Assembly: GCF_028882255.1 (NCBI RefSeq)
Contig: NZ_JARBUY010000001.1
Location: 960,344 to 1,024,343, forward strand
Reading direction: 5' to 3'
Origin: Maribacter polysaccharolyticus
GTDB lineage: Bacteria; Bacteroidota; Bacteroidia; Flavobacteriales; Flavobacteriaceae
DNA: 64,000 nucleotides
The notes under the pieces are model-generated. The model was not told where the DNA came from. It made no database searches and was given only the letters and a program-made list of their open reading frames with translations. Of this stretch, positions 1-9,723 are shown in pieces (the first letter of the stretch is position 1; every line of letters starts with the position of its first letter). The position numbers were made by a program, and so were the translations under genes.

Positions 1-1620
1 ACTGGAACCCCTTCCCCCTTCAGGGGCCAATACATAACCTTTGCCGTAAAGTTCCATGGCAATTCCGTTGGAGTGGGTATGGTTGCCCAATGCACCTACC
101 TGAGACACCATCAATCCGTTATTGACATCCATTCCGTTACGCATAACCAACCAACTCACGTTAGGTGCGTAAAACGCGGCTGTGGTTTGATCGGATAGGT
201 TGGCCGCCCCAATACCTGGATCTAGATTGACATTGGTCGGGTAGAGCAATTCTTTAAAAACATTTTTAGGTTTCCCCGGTCGTACTGATCGCTCTTTTTG
301 CCGCAACATGTAAATAAGGCTCGTAAATTTTTCCTCTTGGGCCCTTTTACCGAATTTTTGGGCGTTATCGATCAGATCCAAAAACGGCTGGGATTTCAAT
401 TCACCATAGTGCGAATCGCCAAAAGCGACAATATGTTTGTTTGGAAACAAATATTGGGGCATTACCTCCACGGCTTTCGGAATGATAGGCATTTGGGGCA
501 TTATATCCATTGCCAAAGCATCTTGGATCACACCCGCCAGATGGGTAAACCCTTCCGCAACACTTAGTGCATACCCAGAGCTTTCATTCCATATACCGTT
601 TTCCTGATCATAGCCATAAGCCAAAACATCATTGACCGACCATTGTCGCGGTTCCGAATCGTTAAAAACGCGATTTAAATAATACTGACACCCTTTGCCA
701 TCGGAGTACATTTCATCTTCATCCAATACCAAGGCAATGGTAATTACTTTATTGGCTTGGTGTAAATTCCAGTTATTGTCGGGCACACCATTTTTTATGA
801 TTATTTCGGCCAGCTTTTTTAGGGACTCCAAATAAATGGGCAATTCCTCCTGCTTGTTCTTTTGCAGATACCCATATAAAAAATCGTAACATTCAGCGAG
901 TTCATCAACGATATTTTCTTTGATGACCTGAAAGGAAGTCAGACCGATCACATTTTGGATATTGCCATTTTGGAGGTCGATGGGCTCATTCCTATAATAC
1001 AGGCCTTTCATATAAACATCGAAGAGATGTGTGGCCAACCTTGCATAATCAACATCACCTTCAATAAAATAAATCAAGGCGGCATCACGGGCAATACCCA
1101 TGATCTTTTCATTGATATTTTCTATGACCCTACCGGTTTTGGAAGGATGTACCCATTCCCATTTACCGGAATTTTTATTTTGCAGGTATATTCCTTTTTT
1201 ATCTTCCCAATATGGTTTTACATCTTCTAACTTAGGGGTTTTATAATCCGTCACATAATCGCGCTGACCTGTAAACCTTACCGTGGGCACCGGTGCTTGC
1301 CCGTCTTCATGTGAATAATACTCCCCATCTACATATACATTGGTAGCGTGGGATTTCCAATACATTTGAAAACGCGATGACAACCACTCGGGGTCGGATT
1401 TATATTGGGTTACGTATTTGGCAATTTTACCTTTAAAAGTACGGTACGATTGTTTTATTTCCTCAGAACCATCGATGGCCTTTAGGATGTTTTCTTTGTT
1501 CGTTTTGGAGGATATCAACCGTGGATGTTCCCTTTCTATGTTCCCCATAAAAACAAATTGGGCAAAGGCCATCTTCCCCAAAAACAAACTCCAAATAACA
1601 AACAGTACCGTTTTTTTCAT
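1..1620 (-). CDS. Heparinase II/III-like polysaccharide lyase, secreted (partial, C-terminus beyond window)
   Basis: This reading frame stays open from an ATG at 1620 to base 1 (540 codons), so the 3' end lies outside the window. The N-terminus (MKKTVLFVIWSLFLGKMAFAQ) is a signal peptide. The middle is an alpha-helical toroid-like stretch, and the last residues (GNHTHSNGIAMELYGKGYV, about 512-530) resemble the start of the heparinase II/III C-terminal beta domain, where a conserved His and Asn lie near the catalytic site. Such enzymes cleave uronic-acid-containing polysaccharides by beta-elimination in the periplasm or at the cell surface. It is the last visible gene of the leftward operon, 13 bp after the sulfatase stop. 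Pairing with the GH88 protein at the head of the same operon fits, since GH88 removes the unsaturated uronate a lyase creates. The exact PL family cannot be fixed. Confidence 0.75.
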   Translation of the reverse strand, partial: MKKTVLFVIWSLFLGKMAFAQFVFMGNIEREHPRLISSKTNKENILKAIDGSEEIKQSYRTFKGKIAKYVTQYKSDPEWLSSRFQMYWKSHATNVYVDGEYYSHEDGQAPVPTVRFTGQRDYVTDYKTPKLEDVKPYWEDKKGIYLQNKNSGKWEWVHPSKTGRVIENINEKIMGIARDAALIYFIEGDVDYARLATHLFDVYMKGLYYRNEPIDLQNGNIQNVIGLTSFQVIKENIVDELAECYDFLYGYLQKNKQEELPIYLESLKKLAEIIIKNGVPDNNWNLHQANKVITIALVLDEDEMYSDGKGCQYYLNRVFNDSEPRQWSVNDVLAYGYDQENGIWNESSGYALSVAEGFTHLAGVIQDALAMDIMPQMPIIPKAVEVMPQYLFPNKHIVAFGDSHYGELKSQPFLDLIDNAQKFGKRAQEEKFTSLIYMLRQKERSVRPGKPKNVFKELLYPTNVNLDPGIGAANLSDQTTAAFYAPNVSWLVMRNGMDVNNGLMVSQVGALGNHTHSNGIAMELYGKGYVLAPEGGRGSS

Positions 1621-1633
1621 GGTTCAAAATGGC

Positions 1634-3127
1634 TTATTGCTCTTCGTTTCGGACCCAAATATGGCTATCCTCCAATAATTCCTTATATCGCATTTCAAAC
1701 TCTTTCTTCATGCTTTCAAAAACCGCAGCCTCCTTTACCGACAAATCCTCGGATTCGTTGATATCTTCCTTTAGATTGAATAGGACAAAGTCCGTAAGCT
1801 TGGCACTTTTCACAAGAGCCTCATTCCCATCGTATAAATTATGGATATGGGGTAAGGTGTTATTGTCGACTTCCAAGCGTCCCATGATTTTCCAATCCCC
1901 TTTTCGCATGGCTACCCTACGTTCATTGATCGCATCATAAAAAGCCCAGATCAAAGGTGTACTGCGTGCAAACTCCCCAGTATCCAAAAGGGATTTAAAG
2001 GATTCGCCATCCAATTCCCTATTGGGCAACTTGGCCCCTGATAATTCCGCAAATGTTGGTAAAAAATCCAAGGCCGATACTACGGCATCCTTTGTTCCGG
2101 AAACCTTGTTTTCCCCTACCCAACTTATAATTCCCGGCACCCTGAACCCGGCTTCATTCGTCCATAATTTCATTCCCTTCAACTCACCGGGAGATCCGTA
2201 AGAATGTTTGGCTTTTTCACCATATCTTAAAAGGGTTTCCGGACCATTGTCCGAACTAAAGACAATCAGCGTATTACCACTATGGTTTTTTTCCAAATAA
2301 GCTATCAATCGGCCTACGGCCTTATCCACATTTTCCACGTTCGCAAAATATTCCGCCTGTTCCCGGGTTTCGGCATAGGGCATATATTTTTCCACCAAAT
2401 CCTCGGGAGATGCAATGGGTTCATGGGGTTCATGAAAGGCAACTTCCAGAAAAAACGGATTATCCCCTTCTTTCTTTTGTAACCATTGAATCGCTTCATT
2501 GACCACAATTTGACTACTGAACCCTTCAATCTCACCGACCTCTTGCCCATTTCGCACAAAATTCTTGGGGTTTTTATGACTCGGTGCCGCATTGTTATGG
2601 GTAGCCATCCAATGGTCAAAGCCAAAATCATTGGGCTGTGGCTGCCTGTCGGAATTGAACCTTGATGAACAATGCCATTTACCCACTAAACACGTCGAGT
2701 ATCCCACAGTTTTCAACATGGCCGGAATCGTTTCCTCATAAGCTTGAAGATGCACTAAATCCCTATTGTCCTCGCTTTTTTTAAGTCCGGGGATAAAGTC
2801 GTAGACCCCTGCCTTATTCGGACTCCTCCCCGTAAGCAACCCTACCCTTGAAGGGGAACAAACCGGTGCCGTAGAATAGAAATTCGTCAGCCTGATCCCC
2901 GATGCGGCCAGTTTATCCAAATTCTCTGTTTTAATAATTGGGTGACCAAAAGACGACAGATCGCCATACCCCAAATCGTCGCATAACAACACCACGATGT
3001 TCGGTTGCTTTGCAATCGTTTCCTTTTTGGGTTGTTCCTCTTTTTTTGAAGATGCACCATTTGGCTTACAAGATACACTCGCAATAACCGTCAGTAGTAA
3101 AAAAAACCTAATCAATCTGGGTTTCAT
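1634..3127 (-). CDS. Lipoprotein sulfatase (S1 family, formylglycine type)
   Basis: This sulfatase removes sulfate esters from sugar residues at the outer membrane or in the periplasm. Starting at the ATG at 3127 gives 497 aa with a lipoprotein signal (LLLTVIASVSC, Cys20). An ATG eight codons upstream (3151) is possible but puts charged residues before the signal. The metal-binding DD is at about 50-51 and the formylglycine motif C-S-P-S-R begins at Cys90. The start overlaps the end of the esterase gene by 20 bp, which argues for translational coupling. The context (two fucosidases, esterase, lyase) suggests action on a sulfated fucose-containing glycan, but the position attacked cannot be read from the sequence. 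Confidence 0.9.
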   Translation of the reverse strand: MKPRLIRFFLLLTVIASVSCKPNGASSKKEEQPKKETIAKQPNIVVLLCDDLGYGDLSSFGHPIIKTENLDKLAASGIRLTNFYSTAPVCSPSRVGLLTGRSPNKAGVYDFIPGLKKSEDNRDLVHLQAYEETIPAMLKTVGYSTCLVGKWHCSSRFNSDRQPQPNDFGFDHWMATHNNAAPSHKNPKNFVRNGQEVGEIEGFSSQIVVNEAIQWLQKKEGDNPFFLEVAFHEPHEPIASPEDLVEKYMPYAETREQAEYFANVENVDKAVGRLIAYLEKNHSGNTLIVFSSDNGPETLLRYGEKAKHSYGSPGELKGMKLWTNEAGFRVPGIISWVGENKVSGTKDAVVSALDFLPTFAELSGAKLPNRELDGESFKSLLDTGEFARSTPLIWAFYDAINERRVAMRKGDWKIMGRLEVDNNTLPHIHNLYDGNEALVKSAKLTDFVLFNLKEDINESEDLSVKEAAVFESMKKEFEMRYKELLEDSHIWVRNEEQ

Positions 3128-3950
3128 ATGTATTCGCTTTAAAAAAATCATTGAAAAATAACATTTGATACTTGATGGAATTTCTCCAATATGCCTTGGT
3201 ATGCCCTCCTGGGCGCTCTATATAATCATGGGGAATGTTTCGTTCCAATAATTTCCTGTGAAGCCTTTTATTGGCATCGTAAAAGAAATCGTCGACTCCA
3301 CAATCGAACAGGAATTTCAGGTTTTTACCGTTTAATAAATGCACGAGATTCATTACGGTATTGCTTTCCCAATTCCCGGGATGTTCGGCGTAGGCACCTA
3401 ATCTTTCAGCAATATCCCACCGCAAAGGAAATGGTCGGATATCGACCCCTCCGCTCATACTGGCGGCAGCGCCCCAAATATCAGTATGTTTAAAAGCCAA
3501 ATAGAGTGCCCCATGACCTCCCATACTCAATCCTGTTATTGCCCTATTTTCCCTATTGGCCTTTGTATTGTACGAAGTATCCATTGCTGAAATGAGCTCT
3601 TTCGAAATATAGGTCTCATATTGCATTGTTGGATCGACCGGACTATCAAAATACCAGCTTGTCTTATATCCATCGGGACAAACGATGATCACATCGTAGA
3701 AATCAGCATAGGTTTTTATTTCCGGGGCTTTCTTCAGCCAATCCTTATGGTCCCCACCCGCTCCGTGTAAAAGGTAGATTACCGAAAAGGCCTTTCCTTT
3801 TTCCGAATAGGAATCGGGGGTAATCACCACATTCTTTATGGCCTTGTCCATCACCGAACTATGGACCACAAGGGTGTCGACCTTGGCGGCATGGGCAAAT
3901 GCCGAAGTAGCCAAAAACAAGATGAAACCTATGACGCTTTTTACTGACAT
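3108..3950 (-). CDS. Secreted carbohydrate esterase (esterase D / acetylxylan-esterase-like alpha/beta hydrolase)
   Basis: This 280 aa protein has an N-terminal signal peptide (residues 1-21, ending AFAHAA). It has an alpha/beta-hydrolase fold of the putative-esterase family: oxyanion segment LLHGAGG (60-66) and nucleophile elbow GLSMGG with Ser142. The C-terminal GGHTKAYW provides the likely catalytic His. Members of this family remove acetyl or feruloyl groups from sugars. In this operon deacetylation of an algal polysaccharide before glycosidase action is the natural inference. It lies 10 bp after the MFS porter gene and overlaps the sulfatase. Confidence 0.82.
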   Translation of the reverse strand: MSVKSVIGFILFLATSAFAHAAKVDTLVVHSSVMDKAIKNVVITPDSYSEKGKAFSVIYLLHGAGGDHKDWLKKAPEIKTYADFYDVIIVCPDGYKTSWYFDSPVDPTMQYETYISKELISAMDTSYNTKANRENRAITGLSMGGHGALYLAFKHTDIWGAAASMSGGVDIRPFPLRWDIAERLGAYAEHPGNWESNTVMNLVHLLNGKNLKFLFDCGVDDFFYDANKRLHRKLLERNIPHDYIERPGGHTKAYWRNSIKYQMLFFNDFFKANTYETQID

Positions 3951-3960
3951 TTATATGGTT

Positions 3961-5292
3961 TTATTTAGATCCCTTCAAGATGATTTTTTCCAACTCCTCC
4001 AAGGTCTTCCCTTTGGTTTCCGGCATCATAAAGGCCACGAACAATAGTTGCAGTACCATCATAATGGCAAAACACAGGAATACAACTCCGGGGCCGATCA
4101 TGGGGTGATTGAACAAGAACGGAATCAAAGAGGGAATGAGCGCAGCCAAGATCCAATGGGTGGAACTCCCGAAAGACTGTCCTGATGCCCTTAAATGATT
4201 CGGGAATATTTCCGAAATGAACACCCATATCACGGCACCTTGACCAACAGCATGGGCCGCAATGAACAAAAACAAGAATATAGGAACCGCCATCCCCGAC
4301 CAACCCAAAAAGAAGGCGGCAGAAACCAAGCTTAAGGAAATGATATACCCTACAGAACCTATATACATCAATGTTTTTCTTCCCAACCTGTCGATCAGGA
4401 ATACACCTAACAGCGTAAAGATAAGATTGGTAACGCCGATCCCAACACTACTCAATAAAGCGGTACTTTCTCCAAGACCGGCTTCTTCAAAGATCCTTGG
4501 GGCGTAATATAAAAAGGCATTGATCCCTGAAAATTGATTGAAAAATGCGATCAAAAAAGCTAATGTCAGGGGGAACCTATACTTTTTAATAAATATGGTC
4601 TCCGTAGTGTCCGGTTCTTCCTTTTCACTGGTAAAAGCCTTTAATTGCTCCTCTACGGGCACATCCGGATTGATGATCGCCAGGACTTTTTTAGCCTCCT
4701 CAATTTTGTGCTTTGCGTACAACCAACGGGGGCTTTTAGGGACTTTAAGGGCAAAAAGAATATAAAGAACAGCGGGAATGGCTTCTACCCCTACCATCCA
4801 ACGCCAGTCATTTTCCCCAATGCCACTCAATAGGTAATTGGATAAAAATGCGATCATTATCCCAAAAACGATATTGAATTGGTACATCGCTACCAATCGG
4901 CCCCTGTTTTTGGCCGGGGCGATTTCCGAAATATATGCCGGTGCCGCAATGGTCGATGCCCCGACCCCTACACCTCCGATAAAACGAAAGATCGCAAACA
5001 TCCATGGTCCTGTCGAAAGCCCTGACCCCAGTGCGGATACCGCAAATAGTATCCCTATGACGATCAGCGTGTTCTTACGTCCGTATTTGTTCGTGGGTAT
5101 TCCGCCAAAAATGGCGCCTAATACCGTTCCCCAGAGGGCCATTCCCATGACCACCCAACCGTGGAAGGCATCCGTGGACTCCCATAAGGCCTGTAATTTT
5201 TTGTCGGCACCCGAAATTACGACTACATCAAATCCGAATAAAAACCCTGCAAGGGCAGCAGTAATGGACCATAATATTATTTTCTTGTTCAT
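3961..5292 (-). CDS. MFS sugar porter (XylE/GLUT-type)
   Basis: A 443 aa inner-membrane transporter with about 12 membrane segments. The sugar-porter signatures are present: the NKYGRKNT loop between TM2 and TM3, DRLGRKTLM in the second half, and PETKGKTLEELE near the C-terminus. It probably imports a monosaccharide or small oligosaccharide released by the neighbouring enzymes, by proton symport. It sits inside the degradative operon, 42 bp downstream of the beta-propeller glycosidase gene. A separate FucP-type fucose permease is present at 29.6 kb, so this porter may carry another sugar of the same glycan. Its substrate is unknown. Confidence 0.88.
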   Translation of the reverse strand: MNKKIILWSITAALAGFLFGFDVVVISGADKKLQALWESTDAFHGWVVMGMALWGTVLGAIFGGIPTNKYGRKNTLIVIGILFAVSALGSGLSTGPWMFAIFRFIGGVGVGASTIAAPAYISEIAPAKNRGRLVAMYQFNIVFGIMIAFLSNYLLSGIGENDWRWMVGVEAIPAVLYILFALKVPKSPRWLYAKHKIEEAKKVLAIINPDVPVEEQLKAFTSEKEEPDTTETIFIKKYRFPLTLAFLIAFFNQFSGINAFLYYAPRIFEEAGLGESTALLSSVGIGVTNLIFTLLGVFLIDRLGRKTLMYIGSVGYIISLSLVSAAFFLGWSGMAVPIFLFLFIAAHAVGQGAVIWVFISEIFPNHLRASGQSFGSSTHWILAALIPSLIPFLFNHPMIGPGVVFLCFAIMMVLQLLFVAFMMPETKGKTLEELEKIILKGSK

Positions 5293-5334
5293 TTTATTCT
5301 ATCGTTTGTTGGTTGTTATTTGATTAACTTCTTT

Positions 5335-6420
5335 CTATTTTAAAGGAACTACCATGTTCCATGTTTTTGTACCATTACCGAATCCACCCGGCCCATCCAT
5401 GGTTGCAAAGAATATATGGGTGGGACGCCCATTTTCAACCAAGACAAAAGGGCGTTCCAATTGTCCTTGGCGTAGGGTTTCACCATTATCCCACTGAATT
5501 GTTTTCGTATAGGCTTTCGGATTTTCGTCTATGACCCAATCGATACCGTTTTTGGAATGTGCCAAAAGTCCATCGCCCTGCCCCCCGGTAATTTTACCCC
5601 GTTGGTCTTTTGCGATCATATGATACCCCGAATCATCGCTCCAAAGGTGTGGATCCTCGATTTCCCCAAAACGTTCCATTGAGAACAAGGGTTCATTTTT
5701 TACAACGGAATACCTTCCATCATATCTGGGGGCCGTGGCTACACCAATACCCATATCACTATGTTTTATACCATCTTCCTGATAGCTTCGTCCCTTAAAG
5801 AGTAAAACCACCGAGCCATCTTCCTTAATCAAGGGAGACGGATTTGAAGTTAAAAAACTATAGAACGTATTCGGACCAACATCCAATATAGGTGCATCCA
5901 AACGTTTCCATGGGCCGTACGGACTATTGGAAGTAGCCATTCCAACACGCTTTCCCCAGCGGCCTGCTATACACCATTTACTATCCAAAGTGAATTCATC
6001 GACATTATTTTCCGCCACATCCTCAAAAGGGTGCGTAGACCCCATATAATAAAGAATATAAACGCCTTTATATTTTACGATTTTAGGGTTATGGCAAGAC
6101 CTTCCGTCCCAAAATTGTGCTCCTCTGGCCCCTAGGGCCACATCTCGGAATTTATAAGGTCCTTCAGGAACATCCGAGGTGGCATGAACAATCTCTGAAG
6201 CGACCATCCAACCCGGATGAAAAGGCAGCCATTTTGGCCAACGGGAGGCGTACATATGGTAGATACCGTCGTCCCCTTTAATCACAGAACTCCCCCAAAC
6301 CCAATAATCTTCCATTTGGAGTCCGCCATTCATGGGGGCTTTTCCAAAATTATCATATAGGGCATTCTGCGCATTGCACGAGACGATAAATCCGATAAAA
6401 CAATAAACGAAATACCTCAT
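5335..6420 (-). CDS. Secreted glycoside hydrolase-like protein, predicted five-bladed beta-propeller
   Basis: A 361 aa exported protein; the N-terminus MRYFVYCFIGFIVSCNAQ is a signal peptide with a possible lipobox Cys15. It has repeated blade-like strands and acidic residues in motifs such as WVWGSSVIKGDDGIYHMYAS, WDGRSCHNPKIV, LTSNPSPLIKEDGS and GEIEDPHLW. The pattern resembles the GH43/GH117 type of propeller glycosidases. No stretch allows a firm family assignment. It sits between the GH29 fucosidase and the sugar porter, so an exo-glycosidase role on the same glycan is likely. The substrate is not deducible. Confidence 0.65.
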   Translation of the reverse strand: MRYFVYCFIGFIVSCNAQNALYDNFGKAPMNGGLQMEDYWVWGSSVIKGDDGIYHMYASRWPKWLPFHPGWMVASEIVHATSDVPEGPYKFRDVALGARGAQFWDGRSCHNPKIVKYKGVYILYYMGSTHPFEDVAENNVDEFTLDSKWCIAGRWGKRVGMATSNSPYGPWKRLDAPILDVGPNTFYSFLTSNPSPLIKEDGSVVLLFKGRSYQEDGIKHSDMGIGVATAPRYDGRYSVVKNEPLFSMERFGEIEDPHLWSDDSGYHMIAKDQRGKITGGQGDGLLAHSKNGIDWVIDENPKAYTKTIQWDNGETLRQGQLERPFVLVENGRPTHIFFATMDGPGGFGNGTKTWNMVVPLK

Positions 6421-6438
6421 TCTTAAATACTCTTTTTC

Positions 6439-8235
6439 CTATTTAGCGGGTTGGATTTTAATCCCACGCAAGTTTATGGGCTTCCAATGGCCGGCCACCG
6501 GCATTAGCGACACCTCATAGGTACCTGCTTTATTAAGACGGAACGTACCCAATTCGGTATTTTTAAACCGTTTTGGGTTACTTCCTGTTGCCCGAATTTC
6601 AATGTTCCTGGATTCCCCGTTCACTAAAACCGTTACTTCGGTATCCTCTTTTCCGGAATATGAGGCCACCAACGTATACCTACCCGGTTTGTCAATACCA
6701 ACTCCCCAATACACCCTGGCCGTTTCACTATCCCAACTCTCAATGCAATCCAAATGTTCGTTGTATTGCGCCCCCGGTCCTTGGAGATTCTCGTATTGTG
6801 CCCTATACGCCGGTAAATCAGCCACACCTTCACTATCTTGCCCCAATGGTTTTTGCGGCAACGCATCGGGAAGATCGGTTAATTTTAAAACGATAACCGA
6901 TGCCACACTATCCGGTGCTTGTCCTGTCAAGGCAACTTGGATTCCGTCTTCAAAATCGGTGGTTTTGAACGTCCTGCCCTTATCAGTGAGCAAATAACAT
7001 TCCGCAACCTTATTTTTAAGTCGGATCGGTAATGAGACACCCGCTTTCCAATCATAGACGTGAAGATACAAAATCCCCTTACCATCAACGGTCTTCATGG
7101 TTATTCGTCCCCATTCGGGTTGGGTAACGGGACTGGCTTGTGTACCGTAAATGGCTTCCCCGTTTTTATCGATCCAAGAGCCTATGGCCTTCAATCGATT
7201 AATCGCTTCAGGTCTCAACGTGCCTTCCGAAGTCGGACTCACATTCAATAAATAGTTACCTCCTTTACTGCTTTGGTCTATGAGGTTTCGAATCAGTGTG
7301 GGTATGGGTTTAAAATTATCATCATCACTACGATATCCCCAACTACCGCTGATGGGTTGGCAAAGTTCCCAATAATCCGCTTCAGGCTTGAATCTGGGAC
7401 CCTGCCTTTCAAAGGTCTTGTGATCGCCTGGATAATCCTCACCCAAACGATCGTTAGTGATAATGGCCGGTTGTAATGCCGTGGTAATATGATAAAGGCT
7501 ATCGACTACGGCTTTGGTCATTTTCCTGGGGGTATCCCACCAAAAAATGGCAATAGGGCCATATTCGGTCAAAAGTTGCTTCACTTCGGGAAGCGCTTTC
7601 TCATACACGTATTGATCGCTACTCACCCTAGTGATTGTAGAATCCCAATTGTTCCCCATACCCCCTGGGTGATGCCAATCTTGGGCCTGTGAATAATAAA
7701 AACCGAATCGTATCCCTTCTTCTTGGCAGGCTTTTGCCAAGTCTTTCAACACATCGCGTTTATAGGGTGTGGCATCCACGATGTTGTATTTGCTGCTTTT
7801 AGAACCGAACATGGAAAAACCATCGTGGTGTTTTGCGGTAATGACCATATATTTCATCCCCGCTTCCTTGGCCAAGGCCACGAATTCTTTGGCATTGAAT
7901 TTTTCCGGATTGAATCGGGCCGCAAATTTTTCATATTCCGCAATGGGAATCCTGCCCTTATTCATGATCCACTCCGCACTATTGGTCTGGGCTTCCCCAT
8001 TGTAAAAACCTGCGGGAACGGAATAAATACCCCAATGGATGAACATCCCGAAACGGGCTTCTTGCCACCATGCCATTCGTTCCTCATCGGTCATTTGTTT
8101 TCCCTCCGCATTGTTGGCAGCCCCATCATGGCGTTTATCCCCACAACCGACGTTGATCAGCAAGGCAATAATTAGGACTTTAAGTACTATTTTACGACTA
8201 TATATGTTTTTTAACTTTGTAACCATCAATCCCAT
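6439..8235 (-). CDS. Alpha-L-fucosidase, GH29, with C-terminal extension
   Basis: A 598 aa retaining exo-alpha-L-fucosidase acting in the periplasm or at the surface. A hydrophobic signal ends in LLINVGC, suggesting lipidation at Cys31. GH29 motifs: RFGMFIHWG (61-69), AKHHDGFSMF (134-143) with the sugar-contacting His pair, GFYYS (178-182), and the nucleophile Asp234 in FWWDTP. After the catalytic barrel (to about 350) come a GH29 C-terminal beta domain and a roughly 110 aa beta-rich tail, possibly carbohydrate-binding. The start could also be the ATG at 8226. The gene is 14 bp downstream of the second GH29 gene; the two share the fold but differ enough to suggest different linkages. Confidence 0.93.
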   Translation of the reverse strand: MGLMVTKLKNIYSRKIVLKVLIIALLINVGCGDKRHDGAANNAEGKQMTDEERMAWWQEARFGMFIHWGIYSVPAGFYNGEAQTNSAEWIMNKGRIPIAEYEKFAARFNPEKFNAKEFVALAKEAGMKYMVITAKHHDGFSMFGSKSSKYNIVDATPYKRDVLKDLAKACQEEGIRFGFYYSQAQDWHHPGGMGNNWDSTITRVSSDQYVYEKALPEVKQLLTEYGPIAIFWWDTPRKMTKAVVDSLYHITTALQPAIITNDRLGEDYPGDHKTFERQGPRFKPEADYWELCQPISGSWGYRSDDDNFKPIPTLIRNLIDQSSKGGNYLLNVSPTSEGTLRPEAINRLKAIGSWIDKNGEAIYGTQASPVTQPEWGRITMKTVDGKGILYLHVYDWKAGVSLPIRLKNKVAECYLLTDKGRTFKTTDFEDGIQVALTGQAPDSVASVIVLKLTDLPDALPQKPLGQDSEGVADLPAYRAQYENLQGPGAQYNEHLDCIESWDSETARVYWGVGIDKPGRYTLVASYSGKEDTEVTVLVNGESRNIEIRATGSNPKRFKNTELGTFRLNKAGTYEVSLMPVAGHWKPINLRGIKIQPAK

Positions 8236-8249
8236 TTTCCAAATTTGAA

Positions 8250-9602
8250 TTATTCCAAGAATTGCCCACTTATAACTCCATCAACCTCCAATTTAATCAC
8301 GCTTGCAATGGCATCGGGAGCCTTACGGGGTAGTTTAAGGACCACCCCATGATCCAAAGCTTTCACAGCGATCTTTTCATCGGAATCCAACAAACTGTAT
8401 TTCAATACCTTATTCTGTAATCCCGGAACGGTCAATTCCCCATCGGTGGGCCAGTCGAACACCGATAAATAAAGTACGGTATTTCCGTTTTCGACCCTTT
8501 GGGTACAACGTCCCCAATCGAATTTTCCAAAGGGACTGAAAGTAGTACCATAAATGGCTTCCCCATTGACGTTGATCCAATCCCCAACGGCCTTAAGTCT
8601 TTCGACCGATTCGGCAGGGATAACCCCCTCGCCGGTAGGCCCTACATTCAGTAAAAAATTCCCTCCTTTACTGGCGATATCGATTAAATGATGTATCAAT
8701 TCTTCACTGGTTCGCCAATCATTATCCGCTTTATTGTACCCCCAATGATTATTCATGGTCATACAGCTTTCCCAAGGTTTTATCGAGGCCCCTTCAGGCA
8801 CTTCCTGCTCATTAACGGTATAATCGCCCAAACAGGGACCTACCCTGCTATTGATGATACATTTAGGCTGTAATTCCCGGATTATATCCACGATTTTCTG
8901 GCCTTGTTGTTTACTTACCAATTCATAGGTATCGAACCACATCACGCCTATATCCCCATAGTCGGTCAATAATTCCTTTATTTGAGGTATGGCCTTTCTA
9001 TCCAAATATCGTTGTAGCTTCTTGTCTTTTTCAATAGGATAATCGATAAGATTACTTCTCCATGCGATGTTACCGGCATACCCGGTAGGGCAATCCGGAT
9101 CTTCCCAATCCCGACCCAAGGAATAATACACGCAAAAGCGCAAGCCCTGTTTTTTACACTCCTCGGCCAATTCTTTAAGTGGGTCCCTTTGAAAAGAAGC
9201 CCCTTTGATGATGTTATGGTCATTTACTTGGGAATTGTACATGGCAAACCCGTCATGGTGTTTTGAAGTGACCACAATATATTTCATTCCGGCATTTTTA
9301 GCAATGGACACCCATTCTTTGGCATCGAATTTTACCGGATTGAAAGTCTTGGCGTATGCCTTATATTCCTGAAGGGGAATTTTCGCGGTAAACTGTAACC
9401 ATTCGGCATGGTTCGTTTCCCCATTCCACTCCCCCCCGGCTTGGGAATACACTCCCCAATGGATGAACATGCCGAAACGTGCATCTTGCCACCATTCCAT
9501 TCGTTCTTCCGGAGAGATTTCAGTACTATTTGCTGCATTTTGGGCATTTGCCGAACCGAACACCAAAACAAAAAGCAATATGAAATTCTTGATTTTTCGC
9601 AT
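8250..9602 (-). CDS. Alpha-L-fucosidase, GH29, secreted
   Basis: Starting at the ATG at 9602 gives 450 aa beginning MRKIKNFILLFVLVFGSANA, a clean signal peptide; an in-frame ATG 30 codons upstream (9692) gives an unlikely hydrophilic leader. GH29 motifs: RFGMFIHWGVYS (42-53), SKHHDGFAMY (113-122), VYYSLGRDW, and nucleophile Asp224 in VMWFDTY. It lacks the long C-terminal tail of the adjacent GH29 and is close to the minimal catalytic plus beta-domain size. It hydrolyses terminal alpha-L-fucose; linkage preference is unknown. It is separated from the upstream nucleoside-hydrolase-like gene by about 120 bp, the largest gap in the leftward run. Confidence 0.93.
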   Translation of the reverse strand: MRKIKNFILLFVLVFGSANAQNAANSTEISPEERMEWWQDARFGMFIHWGVYSQAGGEWNGETNHAEWLQFTAKIPLQEYKAYAKTFNPVKFDAKEWVSIAKNAGMKYIVVTSKHHDGFAMYNSQVNDHNIIKGASFQRDPLKELAEECKKQGLRFCVYYSLGRDWEDPDCPTGYAGNIAWRSNLIDYPIEKDKKLQRYLDRKAIPQIKELLTDYGDIGVMWFDTYELVSKQQGQKIVDIIRELQPKCIINSRVGPCLGDYTVNEQEVPEGASIKPWESCMTMNNHWGYNKADNDWRTSEELIHHLIDIASKGGNFLLNVGPTGEGVIPAESVERLKAVGDWINVNGEAIYGTTFSPFGKFDWGRCTQRVENGNTVLYLSVFDWPTDGELTVPGLQNKVLKYSLLDSDEKIAVKALDHGVVLKLPRKAPDAIASVIKLEVDGVISGQFLE

Positions 9603-9723
9603 TTTCCAATTGTTTATACCATAGTTTGTTACTGACCTTTTCTTTAACAACTTACCGAAATACAAAAAAAATTGTTGATAGGTGTGCACCAACCCCTATT
9701 TTTCTTAAGCCAACCATGGATCA

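Noticed and set aside
298-1230. Short plus-strand frames near the left edge
   Set aside because: Antisense to the lyase-like gene that is open through the whole stretch on the other strand.
4838-5323. 161-codon plus-strand frame
   Set aside because: Antisense shadow of the MFS porter; its composition mirrors the transporter codons.
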